Shown: positions 52,393-62,073, counted from the first letter of the stretch. The stretch is 64,000 nt of DNA from Bradyrhizobium sp. CCBAU 51627 (GCF_028128765.1 NZ_LBJG01000021.1:24309-88308); one strand, 5' to 3'. A program made the numbers and translations. Notes: generated by a model from the sequence alone, not told the origin.

Positions 52393-53382
52393 TCAGTCAG
52401 GTCGTCGTGACGAGACAGGCGTTGACGACCCGATTGTTAAGGTCAAACCTCGGTAACGGACGGCGCTCGTCTCGGCCGCTCTCGAGCGATAGATGCCATA
52501 TTCCCAATAGGTGCCCTGCCCAAAGCCCAAAGGACCCTGATAGTTCACAACCTGCTTACCGTTGATCCAGACGTCCAGGTACCCGCCGCCGCTGTTGGAA
52601 AAATTGGTTCGAACGCGAATGTCGTTGTAGACGCCGGTCTGAATCGGATTCGGGTCGGTCCAGAGGGTGAGCATATGGAGAGCGGATGAGGAATTGCGGG
52701 GATTCCCACCGGGCGGAACATAGCGGGTGACAATTTGAAGACGGTCGCCGTCCATCTGGACCGCGAACGGCGGTGAGGTTGGTACGCCGCTCGCGCCATC
52801 ATCGTTGTGCATCTGACCAACGACAAAGAAGCCGTTCGAGTGGTTCTGCGTGTTGACGAAGGTCCCGCGGGAGTTGGCCTCCACCATGAACTGGTAGTCT
52901 ATGACAATCGGAGTACCGGCCGGGATCACTGCACCCCAGTTGGTCTTGACGCCGGTCGAGTCATTTTGGATTTCGGAGCGATCAACGCCAGAACCATCAC
53001 CACCGGGTGCCCAATTGTCGCCCTTATGGACCTCGAACCGCAGGGTCTGCGGGTCGGGGTTGGTTATGCTATAGCTCTTGCCCGCCGTCTCAATTTGGTA
53101 GACGTCGCCACCAATAAGAAATGTTGGCGACTCAGCCGAAAACGACGTAATCGACGGAGCAACTGTTCTAGTTCCATCTACAGGCTGCGACGCGGCGCTC
53201 GTATGGTCTGCCGTGTTGCTATAGGTGCCAGCAGAGTCGTGAGTATCGCCTGAAAGGCTCTGGGCCAGCAAATTCCACGAACTACTTGCGTCCGCTATCC
53301 TCATATCTAGGGATGTCGATCCATTAGAGATGTTCGCGATGCTGCCAGCCAGCGCGAAGATAAGGGCCGTCATTTTTGTCAT
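52393..53382 (-). CDS. Secreted heparin-lyase-like polysaccharide lyase (Sec type)
   Basis: A 329-residue protein. The N-terminus (MTKMTALIFALAGSIANIS) looks like a signal peptide, then about 85 low-complexity residues lead to the lyase domain (GDVYQIETAGKSYSI, VDRSEIQNDSTG, NHSNGFFVVGQMHND, YLDVWINGKQVVNYQG). The domain is collinear with that of the 792-aa protein at 33928 and very similar along its length, including loops. The start at 53382 gives a compact signal. It would cut a uronic-acid-containing polysaccharide in the periplasm or outside, but the substrate is not known. Confidence 0.82.
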   Translation of the reverse strand: MTKMTALIFALAGSIANISNGSTSLDMRIADASSSWNLLAQSLSGDTHDSAGTYSNTADHTSAASQPVDGTRTVAPSITSFSAESPTFLIGGDVYQIETAGKSYSITNPDPQTLRFEVHKGDNWAPGGDGSGVDRSEIQNDSTGVKTNWGAVIPAGTPIVIDYQFMVEANSRGTFVNTQNHSNGFFVVGQMHNDDGASGVPTSPPFAVQMDGDRLQIVTRYVPPGGNPRNSSSALHMLTLWTDPNPIQTGVYNDIRVRTNFSNSGGGYLDVWINGKQVVNYQGPLGFGQGTYWEYGIYRSRAAETSAVRYRGLTLTIGSSTPVSSRRPD

Positions 53383-54782
53383 TGCTAGGCGCCTTGTCCG
53401 TAATTCGAATTGTAGTCCGAGCAAGATTGCAGCAACGCTCTATTGTGAAAGTCGATCAGCGTACTGCCGCATAAACACGTAGCCACCGGTAAAGGGCTCA
53501 TTCAAATCCCGATACAGTTTTCGACTGAGCCAATCGAAGGAAAATAAGGGCTACCACCAGGCATAAGCCCCGAGGAATGTATGGCGATGTGCAGAATGCG
53601 AGGCAGCACGTGCGCGCCGGGAGCGTCACGCGTCGTGGCCGGACCCGAAAGACTAGCGCCTGCGTGACGAGTGCACCGTCCGCCGTCGGCGCGGGATCGC
53701 TGGCTTGATGGGCTCGCGACGCCGCGAGCGCCGGCGTGCTGCAATAGGATGTCCAAATAGGATCCGCGCGGGCAAAAGGCTCCCCAGTCCCCCAGTCGCT
53801 TCGTATTGAGCGGGTGCGTGCGGCCCTTTACCAGAGACTGTTACGCAAATGAGCCACGGCCTCCCGCCTTGCGGCGGACGTCACCAGCTTTTTGCAGCCA
53901 CATCCGTTGGCATGGTCAGTGTGCATGGCGTCTGCCAGTAGCGCCTTCGTCTTCGCGTCCTTGTGCTCAAGCGCCGTCAGCCATGGCGTCGCGGTCGCCG
54001 CACCCGCCTCCTGTTCCCGCAAGAGACCAAACCTCGTAGGTAACCCCTATTATCCGCCAGAACGGCTTCGGGAGTCCTGAACACCTGATATGCATTTGGC
54101 TATGCTCATTTTGGTCGGCTACGAAGCATGGACTTCGCCGCGGGAAGAAATCACTCGCGTCGTGCAAACCGCTGCAGCTTATATTTTATGCGGCTGACTT
54201 ATCGTCGCTTCTTCAATATCGGTGACCGGATCGATTACGCAGCAAGACCCATGTGGAAATCTCGCGGTATCAGGCATGACCTTGGAAGATGCGATCGTCG
54301 GCACGTGCGCGAGCACTTCTTCTTTGCTCCACTCTGCAGGAAGTACGAAAGTATGCTGGAGGAGGCCGCACGCAGGAGGCGCGCGTGCGGAGGTCTCCGA
54401 TTCGACAGCCAGTTGGTCCGCATGCAATTAAAGCATTCGGTACCCCTTGCGATGGCCTGCGGTTCTTTCGCCTTGCGCGCGCAGGCCGGTCAATGGGCCG
54501 TAGCAGCGAACTTTCCGGGCGCGGCCGTTGAGCTCATCTCGATTGCATCGGCGGTCATGGCTGTCGGTACGTTGACCGGCCAGCCTCTAGGTAACGCGTT
54601 TCTGTCCGACATCAGGTCCCCGGTAGGCGAGGGCAACGTTGACGGCGCCCGCAAGCTGATATCGGACGCCCGTGTGGTGGCCAATGCGGAGCATCTGCCG
54701 AAATGCGTCAATCCGCGCTTCATGTGACTTCGCTCGCACGCGAGGCTGTTGCAGCACAGAAGGTTTATGAGACAGTTTGAGC
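53383..54782. other. Gene-poor rearranged stretch
   Basis: About 1.4 kb without an intact gene. It contains an IS3-type transposase fragment (53828-53980, minus) and the end of an unidentified frame (minus strand near 53460-53550: PLFSFDWLSRKLYRD, EPFTGGYVFMRQYADRL) preceded by a stop, so probably a pseudogene tail. The frame at 54128-54727 shows no motif. It looks like a scar between two blocks of polysaccharide genes. Confidence 0.5.
53828..53980 (-). pseudogene. IS3-family transposase fragment
   Basis: ALEHKDAKTKALLADAM resembles the end of an IS3 OrfA, and KKLVTSAARREAVAHLRNS resembles the junction into OrfB. Only about 50 codons remain before a stop. Confidence 0.65.
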
Positions 54783-56396
54783 ATGAGTACATCCACAAAC
54801 GTTCGGGAAATAGCTAGCCCGCCCGATGGCGCGCCCAAAAGCCAGGGGACCATGATTCACGCTGGCCGCGCCATTTCGGTCGTGTTCTATGTCACCGTCG
54901 CCGCCCGGCTTCTCGGCATCGTCAGCCAGGTGCTGACGGCTTCGGCCTTTGGCACTGGCCCAACCATGGACGCGTATACGGTTGCGCTGATCGTGCCCAC
55001 AACCATTTCTGGCATCTTGACCGCGGCGGTAGGCGCGGCATTGATTCCGGTCTTTGTGGAATACCGTGAGAACAACGGCGAGGCGGAGTCCATGCGCTTA
55101 CTTTGGGCAGCGATGACGCTGGGGACGCTGATTGCGCTGGTGGTGACAGTGGCGCTGGTCGCGGGCGCGCCACTGGTGGTGACGGTCTTCGCGCGGCAGA
55201 TGGATGCCCCAACGCAGACGCTGGCGGTCATCCTCCTGCGCTTCCTGATGCCCGTGCTTTTGCTGCAAGTGCTGGTGACGCTGATTGGCTCTGTTCTGAA
55301 TGCCTATGGGCGATTCGCTCTGCCATCGCTGGCTCCCGTTACGATTGCGCTGAGCACCATCGCGTTTCTCCTGTTTGCGCGTTCCTGGGGCATCTATGCC
55401 CTGGGCTGGGCCACGATTGTGGGTTATTCGCTGAATTTCTTGCTGCTAGTCGTGGCCTATCTGCGCATGGGGCTGTGCTTTCGTTTCGATTTTTCCTGGC
55501 GGCATCCGGGCATTCAGCGCATTGCCGCGCTTTCCGCGCCCATGCTGATTGGGGCGCTGCTGGTCAACGGCAACAATCTGGTCGATCAGTTTATGGCGTC
55601 GCTCTTGCCGCCGGGCAGCATTGCCTCGCTCAGCTACGCGATCAAGCTGGTGGATATGCCCTCGGGGACCATCTATACGGCGCTCTCCACGGCGCTCTTG
55701 CCGATCTTCGCGCTGCAAGTAGCCCGCCGCGAATTTGCGCTCCTAACCACCACCTTCCGACAGGTCGTCATTTTTTCCGCAATCATCCTCTTGCCCGCTG
55801 GCGCGCTGCTGAGTTCGTTGTCGCGCCCGGCGGTGGAGATTTTCTATCACCATGGCAATTTTAGCGCGCAGGCCACCGATCTGGTGGCGTCGGCCGTGAT
55901 GTTTCTCGCGCCGAATATATTCATCATGACCTACGGCTTTATCAACGGACGGATCTATAACGCCCTGCAAGATAATCGCACGCTGCGCAACGTCGCCGTG
56001 CTTTCGCTGGTGCTCAACGCCGTCTTTGACTATCTGCTGATGCAAATCTGGGGTGTGGCAGGCATAGCGCTCGCTACCACGCTGACGTATCTCATTGGCG
56101 CGCTGACGCTGCTGCTCATTCTTAACAAACGACTGCAAGGGCTGCGCCTGCCGCAGCTTGGCTTTTCGCTGGCCAAAACCGCGGTAGCGGCGGCGTTCCT
56201 GTGGTGCGCTGTGCTGGCGATGCTGCCCCAGGCGGCTGCACTGCCGCAGCTGATACAGATCGTCTTGCTGAGCGCCGCGGGCCTCGTGATCTATGTTGCG
56301 CTGCTCCTGGCCTTGCGCGTGCCAGAGGTCAGCGAGCTCTGGGCCATATTGTGCAGTCGACTGCCCTGGGGCCGCGTGCGGGCAGAGCCCGCATAG
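54783..56396 (+). CDS. MurJ/MviN-like lipid-linked oligosaccharide flippase
   Basis: A 537-residue polytopic protein with about 13-14 hydrophobic helices. Typical MurJ/MviN features are the N-terminal RLLGIVSQVLTASAFGTG, the DAYTVALIVP segment, and the later FINGRIYNALQDNRT (compare RxFYALxDxxTP). In this locus it likely acts as the flippase for the polymer repeat unit instead of a classical Wzx. The ATG at 54783 is chosen over the TTG at 54777. It heads the plus-strand block; FkbM follows 54 bases later. The sequence style differs from core genes, suggesting foreign origin. Confidence 0.85.
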   Translation: MSTSTNVREIASPPDGAPKSQGTMIHAGRAISVVFYVTVAARLLGIVSQVLTASAFGTGPTMDAYTVALIVPTTISGILTAAVGAALIPVFVEYRENNGEAESMRLLWAAMTLGTLIALVVTVALVAGAPLVVTVFARQMDAPTQTLAVILLRFLMPVLLLQVLVTLIGSVLNAYGRFALPSLAPVTIALSTIAFLLFARSWGIYALGWATIVGYSLNFLLLVVAYLRMGLCFRFDFSWRHPGIQRIAALSAPMLIGALLVNGNNLVDQFMASLLPPGSIASLSYAIKLVDMPSGTIYTALSTALLPIFALQVARREFALLTTTFRQVVIFSAIILLPAGALLSSLSRPAVEIFYHHGNFSAQATDLVASAVMFLAPNIFIMTYGFINGRIYNALQDNRTLRNVAVLSLVLNAVFDYLLMQIWGVAGIALATTLTYLIGALTLLLILNKRLQGLRLPQLGFSLAKTAVAAAFLWCAVLAMLPQAAALPQLIQIVLLSAAGLVIYVALLLALRVPEVSELWAILCSRLPWGRVRAEPA

Positions 56397-56450
56397 GCCG
56401 CAGATGTACGTATCGATGTTTGCGTCCTCCGCGAGCAAGGAAGAACTTCC

Positions 56451-57305
56451 ATGAGTGTACAAGCGGCTAGCGCCCCACCCAAAAGCCTTAGCTTGGCAGA
56501 CCTGGTCAGGCAGGCGCGTGGTATGGTCCATGTCGTCAGGCGAACACGTTCGTGGACCTGCATGCGCCTCTTCTGGTTGGGCGAGCGCAACCCTCGCCGC
56601 GTCCCCGGCGCGTTTCGCTTTCCCTTCGGACCTGTGCGCTATATGGACGCCAAGGTGATGCTGTCGCTCTATCGTGAGATTTTCCTGGACCGTGGCTATG
56701 AAGTCGCCGGATTAGGCGACGCGCCCGTGATCCTTGATTGCGGCGGGAACATTGGCATGAGTGTGATCTGGTTCAAGCAGCGCTATCCGCGTGCCCGCAT
56801 CACCGTCTTTGAGGCCGACCCGCAAACAGCCGACCTTCTGGAAGAGAATGTGCGCGTGCTCGAACTCACCTCCGTCACGGTGGTTCGCGCCGCCGTTAGC
56901 GATGTCGCTGGCAAAGTATCGTTTGTGCCTGAGGGATCGCTGGGCGGCCATGTCGGCGATGGACCAGGGGTTCTCGTGGAGGCGGTGCGTTTAAGTGACC
57001 TGATTACCGAGCCGGTGGATTATCTCAAGGTCGATATTGAGGGCAGCGAATTTGGCGTGCTCAAAGACCTGTGCGCCACAGGCAAAATGGGGTTGGTCAA
57101 ATATCTTTCGTGCGAATTGCACTGCAATCCTGGTGTGCAAGACCAGGTGGCGGAACTGTGGACGGCGCTTTCGCAAGCAGGCTTCCGCATCACGGTTAGC
57201 AACGCGAGGGTGGATGCTGAACTGCCAGGGCCACCGGTGCCCACGCCGTTTTCGTCGGCACCAAGCGCCAAATATCTTGTCTGGCTCTATGCCTGGCGTG
57301 TGTAG
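56451..57305 (+). CDS. FkbM family methyltransferase
   Basis: A 284-residue protein with an SAM-binding core (PVILDCGGNIGMSVIWF, ITVFEADPQTADLLEENV), YLKVDIEGSEFGVL and C-terminal LSCELH. These are the hallmarks of FkbM enzymes, which O-methylate sugars or alcohols. AAGGAAG precedes ATG 56451. Its gene follows the flippase gene closely and is probably co-transcribed with it. It would methylate a sugar hydroxyl of the polysaccharide. Confidence 0.9.
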   Translation: MSVQAASAPPKSLSLADLVRQARGMVHVVRRTRSWTCMRLFWLGERNPRRVPGAFRFPFGPVRYMDAKVMLSLYREIFLDRGYEVAGLGDAPVILDCGGNIGMSVIWFKQRYPRARITVFEADPQTADLLEENVRVLELTSVTVVRAAVSDVAGKVSFVPEGSLGGHVGDGPGVLVEAVRLSDLITEPVDYLKVDIEGSEFGVLKDLCATGKMGLVKYLSCELHCNPGVQDQVAELWTALSQAGFRITVSNARVDAELPGPPVPTPFSSAPSAKYLVWLYAWRV

Positions 57306-57420
57306 GGTTTTGCCACGAGCGAAGAAGAGGACGTTGTTCGGCTTAGTTGGGATGGCGACACGTTGACTGCAACCTAGAGCTTCCCTGCTTACGCCTAGCC
57401 AGTGCCGATCTGTTGGTTTG

Positions 57421-57660
57421 GACTGCTGGTGCTCGAGAATGGGTAATCCGAAAGGGTCGAGCCATGGACCGGTCCAAATAGTATGGTGCTAAGTGTGAGT
57501 GTGATGCCATGCGTTGACGTTCCCTCATTGGGGAGCTCTTTTCAAGCATGTGTGCAATTTCCGGAATTTAGGAGCGTAATGGTTGCAGCCTGCAAGATCT
57601 GAAGAGGCGGGCGTCTGGAATGCTGGCTTGCTCAACCAAACTGCGCTGTCGTCCGGCCCG
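57421..57660 (+). pseudogene. Partial, partly inverted duplicate of the asnB 5' end
   Basis: 57421-57620 repeats the upstream region and first 25 codons of asnB (58687-58888). It begins ATGTGTGCAATTTCCGG at 57548 but codon 8 is TAG. From about 57618 to 57660 the sequence matches asnB 58912-58957 in inverse orientation (PDDSGVWLSEQAS region, with a 4-base deletion). It cannot encode a protein. Confidence 0.8.
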
Positions 57661-57680
57661 TGCGTCAGGAGGAGTGGGTA

Positions 57681-58508
57681 GTGAGTAGCATGGTTCAAGA
57701 AGAGGGACAGAGATTCGAGTTTGGGAATAACTGGCACCACTTCATTCAAAAGAATTTCGGACCCGAGAGGGTGCGGATTTCCAAGAAGCACCTTCTCGAC
57801 TTCATCGAACGGGACGACCTCAAGGGGCTAACGTTCCTCGATATTGGATGCGGAAGCGGACTTCACTCCGTTGCCGCCCTAGAGGCAGGCGCAGTATCCG
57901 TTCGTGGCTTTGACTATGATGCGAATTCGGTCACTACGAGCCGATACGTCCAGGCTCAGGTAGGCAATCCCTCAAATTGGACCGTCGAGCAAGGCTCCGT
58001 TCTTGACGATACGTTCGTGAAGAACTTGGGGGCATACGACTTGGTCTATTCGTGGGGAGTTCTGCATCACACGGGAGACGTCTGGCATGCAATTCGCAAT
58101 GCCGCAGCGTGTGTTAGGCCCGGTGGTATGTTTTATATCGCTCTCTATTCAGCGGATGTTCAAGTCAATCCGCCACCGGAATTTTGGCTCGACGTCAAGC
58201 AAAAGTATGTTATGGCGGGATGGCTGAAGAGACGCTACATGGATCTTTGGTACGTCTGGCGTTTTCAGCTGCGCTATAATCCGCTGCGGCTACCTCTGTT
58301 CCTGTGGAGGATGCACGAATACAAAAAGAGTCGCGGCATGAATATGTTTACGGACGTTCGTGATTGGCTTGGCGGTTGGCCGATGGAATTTGTCTATGAC
58401 AAAGATGCCGTTTCCTTTTGCAAAGAGCTTGGTTTCAGCTTGCAAAGGATGGTGACAGGTGAGGCAAACACGGAGTTTCTGTTCATAAGGTCGGCCTCGC
58501 CTAAGTGA
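57681..58508 (+). CDS. Class I SAM-dependent methyltransferase
   Basis: A 275-residue protein with LTFLDIGCGSGLHSVAAL (SAM site), VRGFDYDANSV (acidic motif II), and SWGVLHHTGDVW (post-II motif). AGGAGGAG lies six bases before GTG 57681, better than the ATG at 57690 or the GTG at 57660. The C-terminal 110 residues are rich in Trp/Tyr/Arg and may bind the acceptor. It is not like FkbM, so it probably modifies another position. The upstream region is the duplicated asnB leader. Confidence 0.85.
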   Translation: MSSMVQEEGQRFEFGNNWHHFIQKNFGPERVRISKKHLLDFIERDDLKGLTFLDIGCGSGLHSVAALEAGAVSVRGFDYDANSVTTSRYVQAQVGNPSNWTVEQGSVLDDTFVKNLGAYDLVYSWGVLHHTGDVWHAIRNAAACVRPGGMFYIALYSADVQVNPPPEFWLDVKQKYVMAGWLKRRYMDLWYVWRFQLRYNPLRLPLFLWRMHEYKKSRGMNMFTDVRDWLGGWPMEFVYDKDAVSFCKELGFSLQRMVTGEANTEFLFIRSASPK

Positions 58509-58686
58509 GGGCGCGCGATTTCGGGGCGCCCGTGCGGCCCTCGATCCGGGCGACAGTTCAACCTATTCGATCGAGTGGTCGACTTCATTCCCAAGAGCGC
58601 TCAGCTTGGCTGCTCGCTCGTATTCTTTGGCGAACACGCGGCTTGGGCGCGAGCTCCGGGGCCGTTCGGCCGTGAACTGCCGCTCT

Positions 58687-58890
58687 GGGCTTCTGGTGAT
58701 CGAGGATGGGTAGTCCGAAAGGGTCGAGCGGCGGACCGGTTCAAAATACTATGCTGCTAGCCTGTGAGCTTGGATGCCATGCGTTGACGTCCTCTCATTA
58801 GGGAGCTCTTTCAAGCATGTGCGGAATTTCCGGTATTTGGGAGCGCAATGGTTGCAGCCTGCAAGATCTGAAAAGGCGTGCGTCCGCAAT
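58687..58890. repeat. asnB leader copy (partner of 57421-57620)
   Basis: The leader of the intact asnB gene matches 57421-57620 with an offset of about 1267 bases. It includes GTCCGAAAGGGTCGAG and GATGCCATGCGTTGACG. The leader (58509-58816) has no gene. Confidence 0.75.
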
Positions 58891-60802
58891 GACGCAAATC
58901 TTGAGTCACCGCGGACCGGACGACAGCGGAGTTTGGTTGAGCGAGCAAGCCAGCATTGCCTTCGGGCAGTGTCGCCTGGCAATTATCGACTTGTCCTCGA
59001 TGGGACATCAACCGATGGTCTCGGCCAACGGCCGTTATACAATTACGTTCAACGGTGAAGTCTATAATTTCCGAGAACTGAAGTCCGAATTGGAGCGTTG
59101 CGGAGTCCGGTTTCGTGGGCATTCAGATACAGAAGTTATCGTCGAAGGATTCGCCCAATGGGGCGTCAAATCGACCATCGCCCGCTTGAACGGGATGTTC
59201 GCAATTGCGGCGTGGGACGCCGCAGAGCGTCAACTGTTCTTAACTCGTGATCGAATGGGCGAAAAGCCGCTCTATTGGGCGATTTTCGATGGATTAGTCT
59301 TGTTCGGATCAGAACTGAAGTCGCTGCGCGTTCATCCCGGTTGGAAGCCAAGCCTCAATCGTGGAGCGATCGCCGCCTTTCTTCGGCATGGTTATGTGCC
59401 GGGTCCATTCACGATCTATGAAGGTGTCTACAAACTGCCGCCCGCCGGGTTCGTCAAAATTGCGAGCGGCGGCGGCCCCGAAGTGGGCGCGTACTGGGAT
59501 CTGGCCGGTGTTGTTTCGCAGGGGCAGCGAAATACGCTGCAAGCCGACGAAGAGGGGCTGGTCGATGAGCTCGAAGCGTTGCTGCATGATGCAGTATCGC
59601 GCCGCATGGTGGCGGATGTTCCGCTTGGCGCCTTTCTGTCGGGTGGCTACGACTCATCAACTGTCGTCGCACTGATGCAGAAAGCTTCTCTGAGACCAGT
59701 CAGGACATTTACTATCAGCTTTGAGAACCCGGAATTTGATGAAGCGAAACACGCCGAGGCTGTCGCGCGACATCTCGGGACCGACCATACAACGTTTCCC
59801 GTTAGCGGCGCCGACGCTCTCGATGTGGTGCCGAAGTTGGCCGAGATGTATGATGAGCCATTCGCCGACCCCTCCCAGATCCCGACCCATATTGTTTCCG
59901 CCTTGACGCGACAACGCGTCAAGGTGGCTCTGTCGGGCGATGGTGGAGACGAATTGTTTTCGGGGTACAGTCGGTATCAATGGGCGCAGAAGGTTTGGCG
60001 ACCGAATGCGACGATGCCTCTTGCGCTCCGCCGCCTCGCGTCGTCAAGCATTCGCGCCGTGCCGCCTAGTACGTTCGATAGGATCGCGCGCTATGTACCC
60101 TACTTTCGGCGCGTGCCACGGGTCGGCCAAAAGGCCCATCGATTGGCGCAAATTCTTTCACTTCCATCGATCGATTCCATGTACCATCAAATTATTGCTT
60201 CGCACCATCCGAACCCAGACAGTCTTGTAAATGAGGCACAAGAGGTGCGGACGGCCTGCTGGGGCCAAAACCTCGATGTCCTCTTGCCAAGTCCGGTGGA
60301 CCGTATGCGCTACCTGGACATGTGCACGTACTTGCCCGATGACATCCTAACCAAGGTTGATCGGGCCTCTATGGCTGTCGCTCTTGAGGTGCGTGTTCCG
60401 CTCCTCGACCATTGCCTGGTTGAATGGGTCTGGAAGCTACCACCAATTCAGAACGCGCGTGCCCCGCGCCCCAAACATTTGCTCCGGCGTGTTCTTGCCC
60501 GCCATGTGCCCGATCATTTGGTCGAGCGCCCGAAAATGGGGTTCGGGGTTCCGCTCGCAGATTGGTTGCGCGGTCCGTTACGAGACTGGGCGGAAGACCT
60601 GATGAGCGAAAACTGTCTGATCGCCGGTGATGTTCTTGACGTCGAGGGCATTCGCTCGCTCTGGACCGAATTCTTGACCGGAGACAATGAGCGGTATTTC
60701 CTCATTTGGAATGTTTTGATGTTTCAGGCGTGGCATCTTCGATGGGGCGAAGCGTCGGTGGCGGACACCGGAACGAGGCGCTTGGCATCCCTTTTGAATT
60801 GA
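58817..60802 (+). CDS. asnB: Asparagine synthase (glutamine-hydrolysing) family protein
   Basis: A 661-residue protein: the N-terminal glutaminase domain starts with the catalytic Cys2 (MCGISGIWERNG), followed by HRGPDDSGVW, FNGEVYN, and GHSDTEVI. The synthase domain has the ATP loop SGGYDSS (about 274) and SGDGGDELFSGY. In a polysaccharide locus such proteins are thought to amidate uronic acids. The WecB-WecC fusion predicts UDP-ManNAcA here, so ManNAcA-amide is a possible product, by inference. The leader is partly duplicated upstream. Confidence 0.92.
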   Translation: MCGISGIWERNGCSLQDLKRRASAMTQILSHRGPDDSGVWLSEQASIAFGQCRLAIIDLSSMGHQPMVSANGRYTITFNGEVYNFRELKSELERCGVRFRGHSDTEVIVEGFAQWGVKSTIARLNGMFAIAAWDAAERQLFLTRDRMGEKPLYWAIFDGLVLFGSELKSLRVHPGWKPSLNRGAIAAFLRHGYVPGPFTIYEGVYKLPPAGFVKIASGGGPEVGAYWDLAGVVSQGQRNTLQADEEGLVDELEALLHDAVSRRMVADVPLGAFLSGGYDSSTVVALMQKASLRPVRTFTISFENPEFDEAKHAEAVARHLGTDHTTFPVSGADALDVVPKLAEMYDEPFADPSQIPTHIVSALTRQRVKVALSGDGGDELFSGYSRYQWAQKVWRPNATMPLALRRLASSSIRAVPPSTFDRIARYVPYFRRVPRVGQKAHRLAQILSLPSIDSMYHQIIASHHPNPDSLVNEAQEVRTACWGQNLDVLLPSPVDRMRYLDMCTYLPDDILTKVDRASMAVALEVRVPLLDHCLVEWVWKLPPIQNARAPRPKHLLRRVLARHVPDHLVERPKMGFGVPLADWLRGPLRDWAEDLMSENCLIAGDVLDVEGIRSLWTEFLTGDNERYFLIWNVLMFQAWHLRWGEASVADTGTRRLASLLN

Positions 60803-60841
60803 AGATATGTCGATGCGGTCCCACTAGGCTCGGGGTGTCAG

Positions 60842-61993
60842 GTGCGAATTCTCTCGATAGATTTTTCCATTCCCCATCTATTGAAGGATGATGACTATCC
60901 CATCGGCGGCTGGGCCGTCCAACTTTCGATATGGTTTCGCGCGCTTGAAAACGCCGGTCACGAAGCTGCTCTGCTTACCTGGAAGGGTGCTTTGGCCCAT
61001 GTAGGTTCGGGCCAGAAAATCAAGCTTATCGAAACCTATGATCCCGCGCACGGGGTGCGGATTGCGAAGTATTTCTACTCATATATCCCAAAAACATTGG
61101 CAGCCGCCCGTGCCTATCATCCAGATATTATGATCCAAGGCGTATGTGGGGTCCATACCGCCATCATGGCTTTTGTCGCCGGCCGACTAGGGATTCCATT
61201 CGTTCACCGCGTTGTCAGTGACATGAACGTCGATGAACGATGCAAAGCCGGGCTTCGATTTTATGAATGGTTAGCTTATTCTTGGGCTCGGCATCGAACA
61301 GCCGCATTTCTCTGTCAGAATGAGTATCAACGCGAAAAATTGGCTGCACTTTTTCCGGGCAAGCCTATACACGTCCTTCATAATGCCGTTGTCGTGGCAG
61401 AGGACGCGCCCGCTCCTTTGCCGCGCGCAGAACGCAGATATGTCGCCTGGCTTGGTGTCTTCCGCGATGGAAAGAACCTGCCATTGCTTTTTCGAATCGC
61501 GCAGGAATTTCCAGCCGTAAAATTCCGCGTGGCAGGGATGCCAGAGCGAGAGGTTGATCAAGCGACGCTGGACGCCGTCGATGGCCTGCGCCATCTGCCA
61601 AACGTGGAGCTGGTTGGACATGTCCGGCGGGCAGACGTTCAACAATTTCTATCAGAAGCGACGATGCTTCTCTGCACATCGGATGTCGAGGGCTTCTCGA
61701 ACGTGTTCCTGGAAGCTCTCGCCGCTGGCACACCTGTTGTGACGCGGCGGCAAGTCGATCCGGACTCGTTCGTCGTGCGTCATAATCTTGGCGCATCGGC
61801 TGAGGACGAGTTGGCACTTTCCAAATCCGTGAAAACATTCTGGGACATGAGTGCTAATGAATACGACGCGGTCGCTCGACGATGTCAGACTTATGTTAGG
61901 GCCAATCACTCGCCGACAGCAAAAGCTCGCGAGTTAATTGCGGCCTTGACGCCCCTTCTCGCCCAGTCAAAACGCCCAGGGCAACCACTTTGA
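60842..61993 (+). CDS. Glycosyltransferase family 4
   Basis: A 383-residue GT-B enzyme starting VRILSIDFSIPHLL (GTG at 60842). It shows the acceptor-side IPFVHRVVSDMNV and the C-terminal nucleotide-sugar motif EGFSNVFLEALAAGTPVVT. The gap to asnB is 39 bases. It adds one sugar to the repeat unit. Third GT4 of the locus. Confidence 0.88.
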   Translation: MRILSIDFSIPHLLKDDDYPIGGWAVQLSIWFRALENAGHEAALLTWKGALAHVGSGQKIKLIETYDPAHGVRIAKYFYSYIPKTLAAARAYHPDIMIQGVCGVHTAIMAFVAGRLGIPFVHRVVSDMNVDERCKAGLRFYEWLAYSWARHRTAAFLCQNEYQREKLAALFPGKPIHVLHNAVVVAEDAPAPLPRAERRYVAWLGVFRDGKNLPLLFRIAQEFPAVKFRVAGMPEREVDQATLDAVDGLRHLPNVELVGHVRRADVQQFLSEATMLLCTSDVEGFSNVFLEALAAGTPVVTRRQVDPDSFVVRHNLGASAEDELALSKSVKTFWDMSANEYDAVARRCQTYVRANHSPTAKARELIAALTPLLAQSKRPGQPL

Positions 61994-62073
61994 ATTGATT
62001 TACTCAGGGTGGACGCCATACGGCGAGACTAGGTGTTGAGAGTTCATTGGACGGTGAGGTCCGTAGGCCCACA

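Noticed and set aside
54128..54727. 199-codon plus frame before the flippase gene
   Set aside because: No motif, no ribosome binding site and mixed composition; probably decayed DNA. It cannot be excluded as a real orphan gene.
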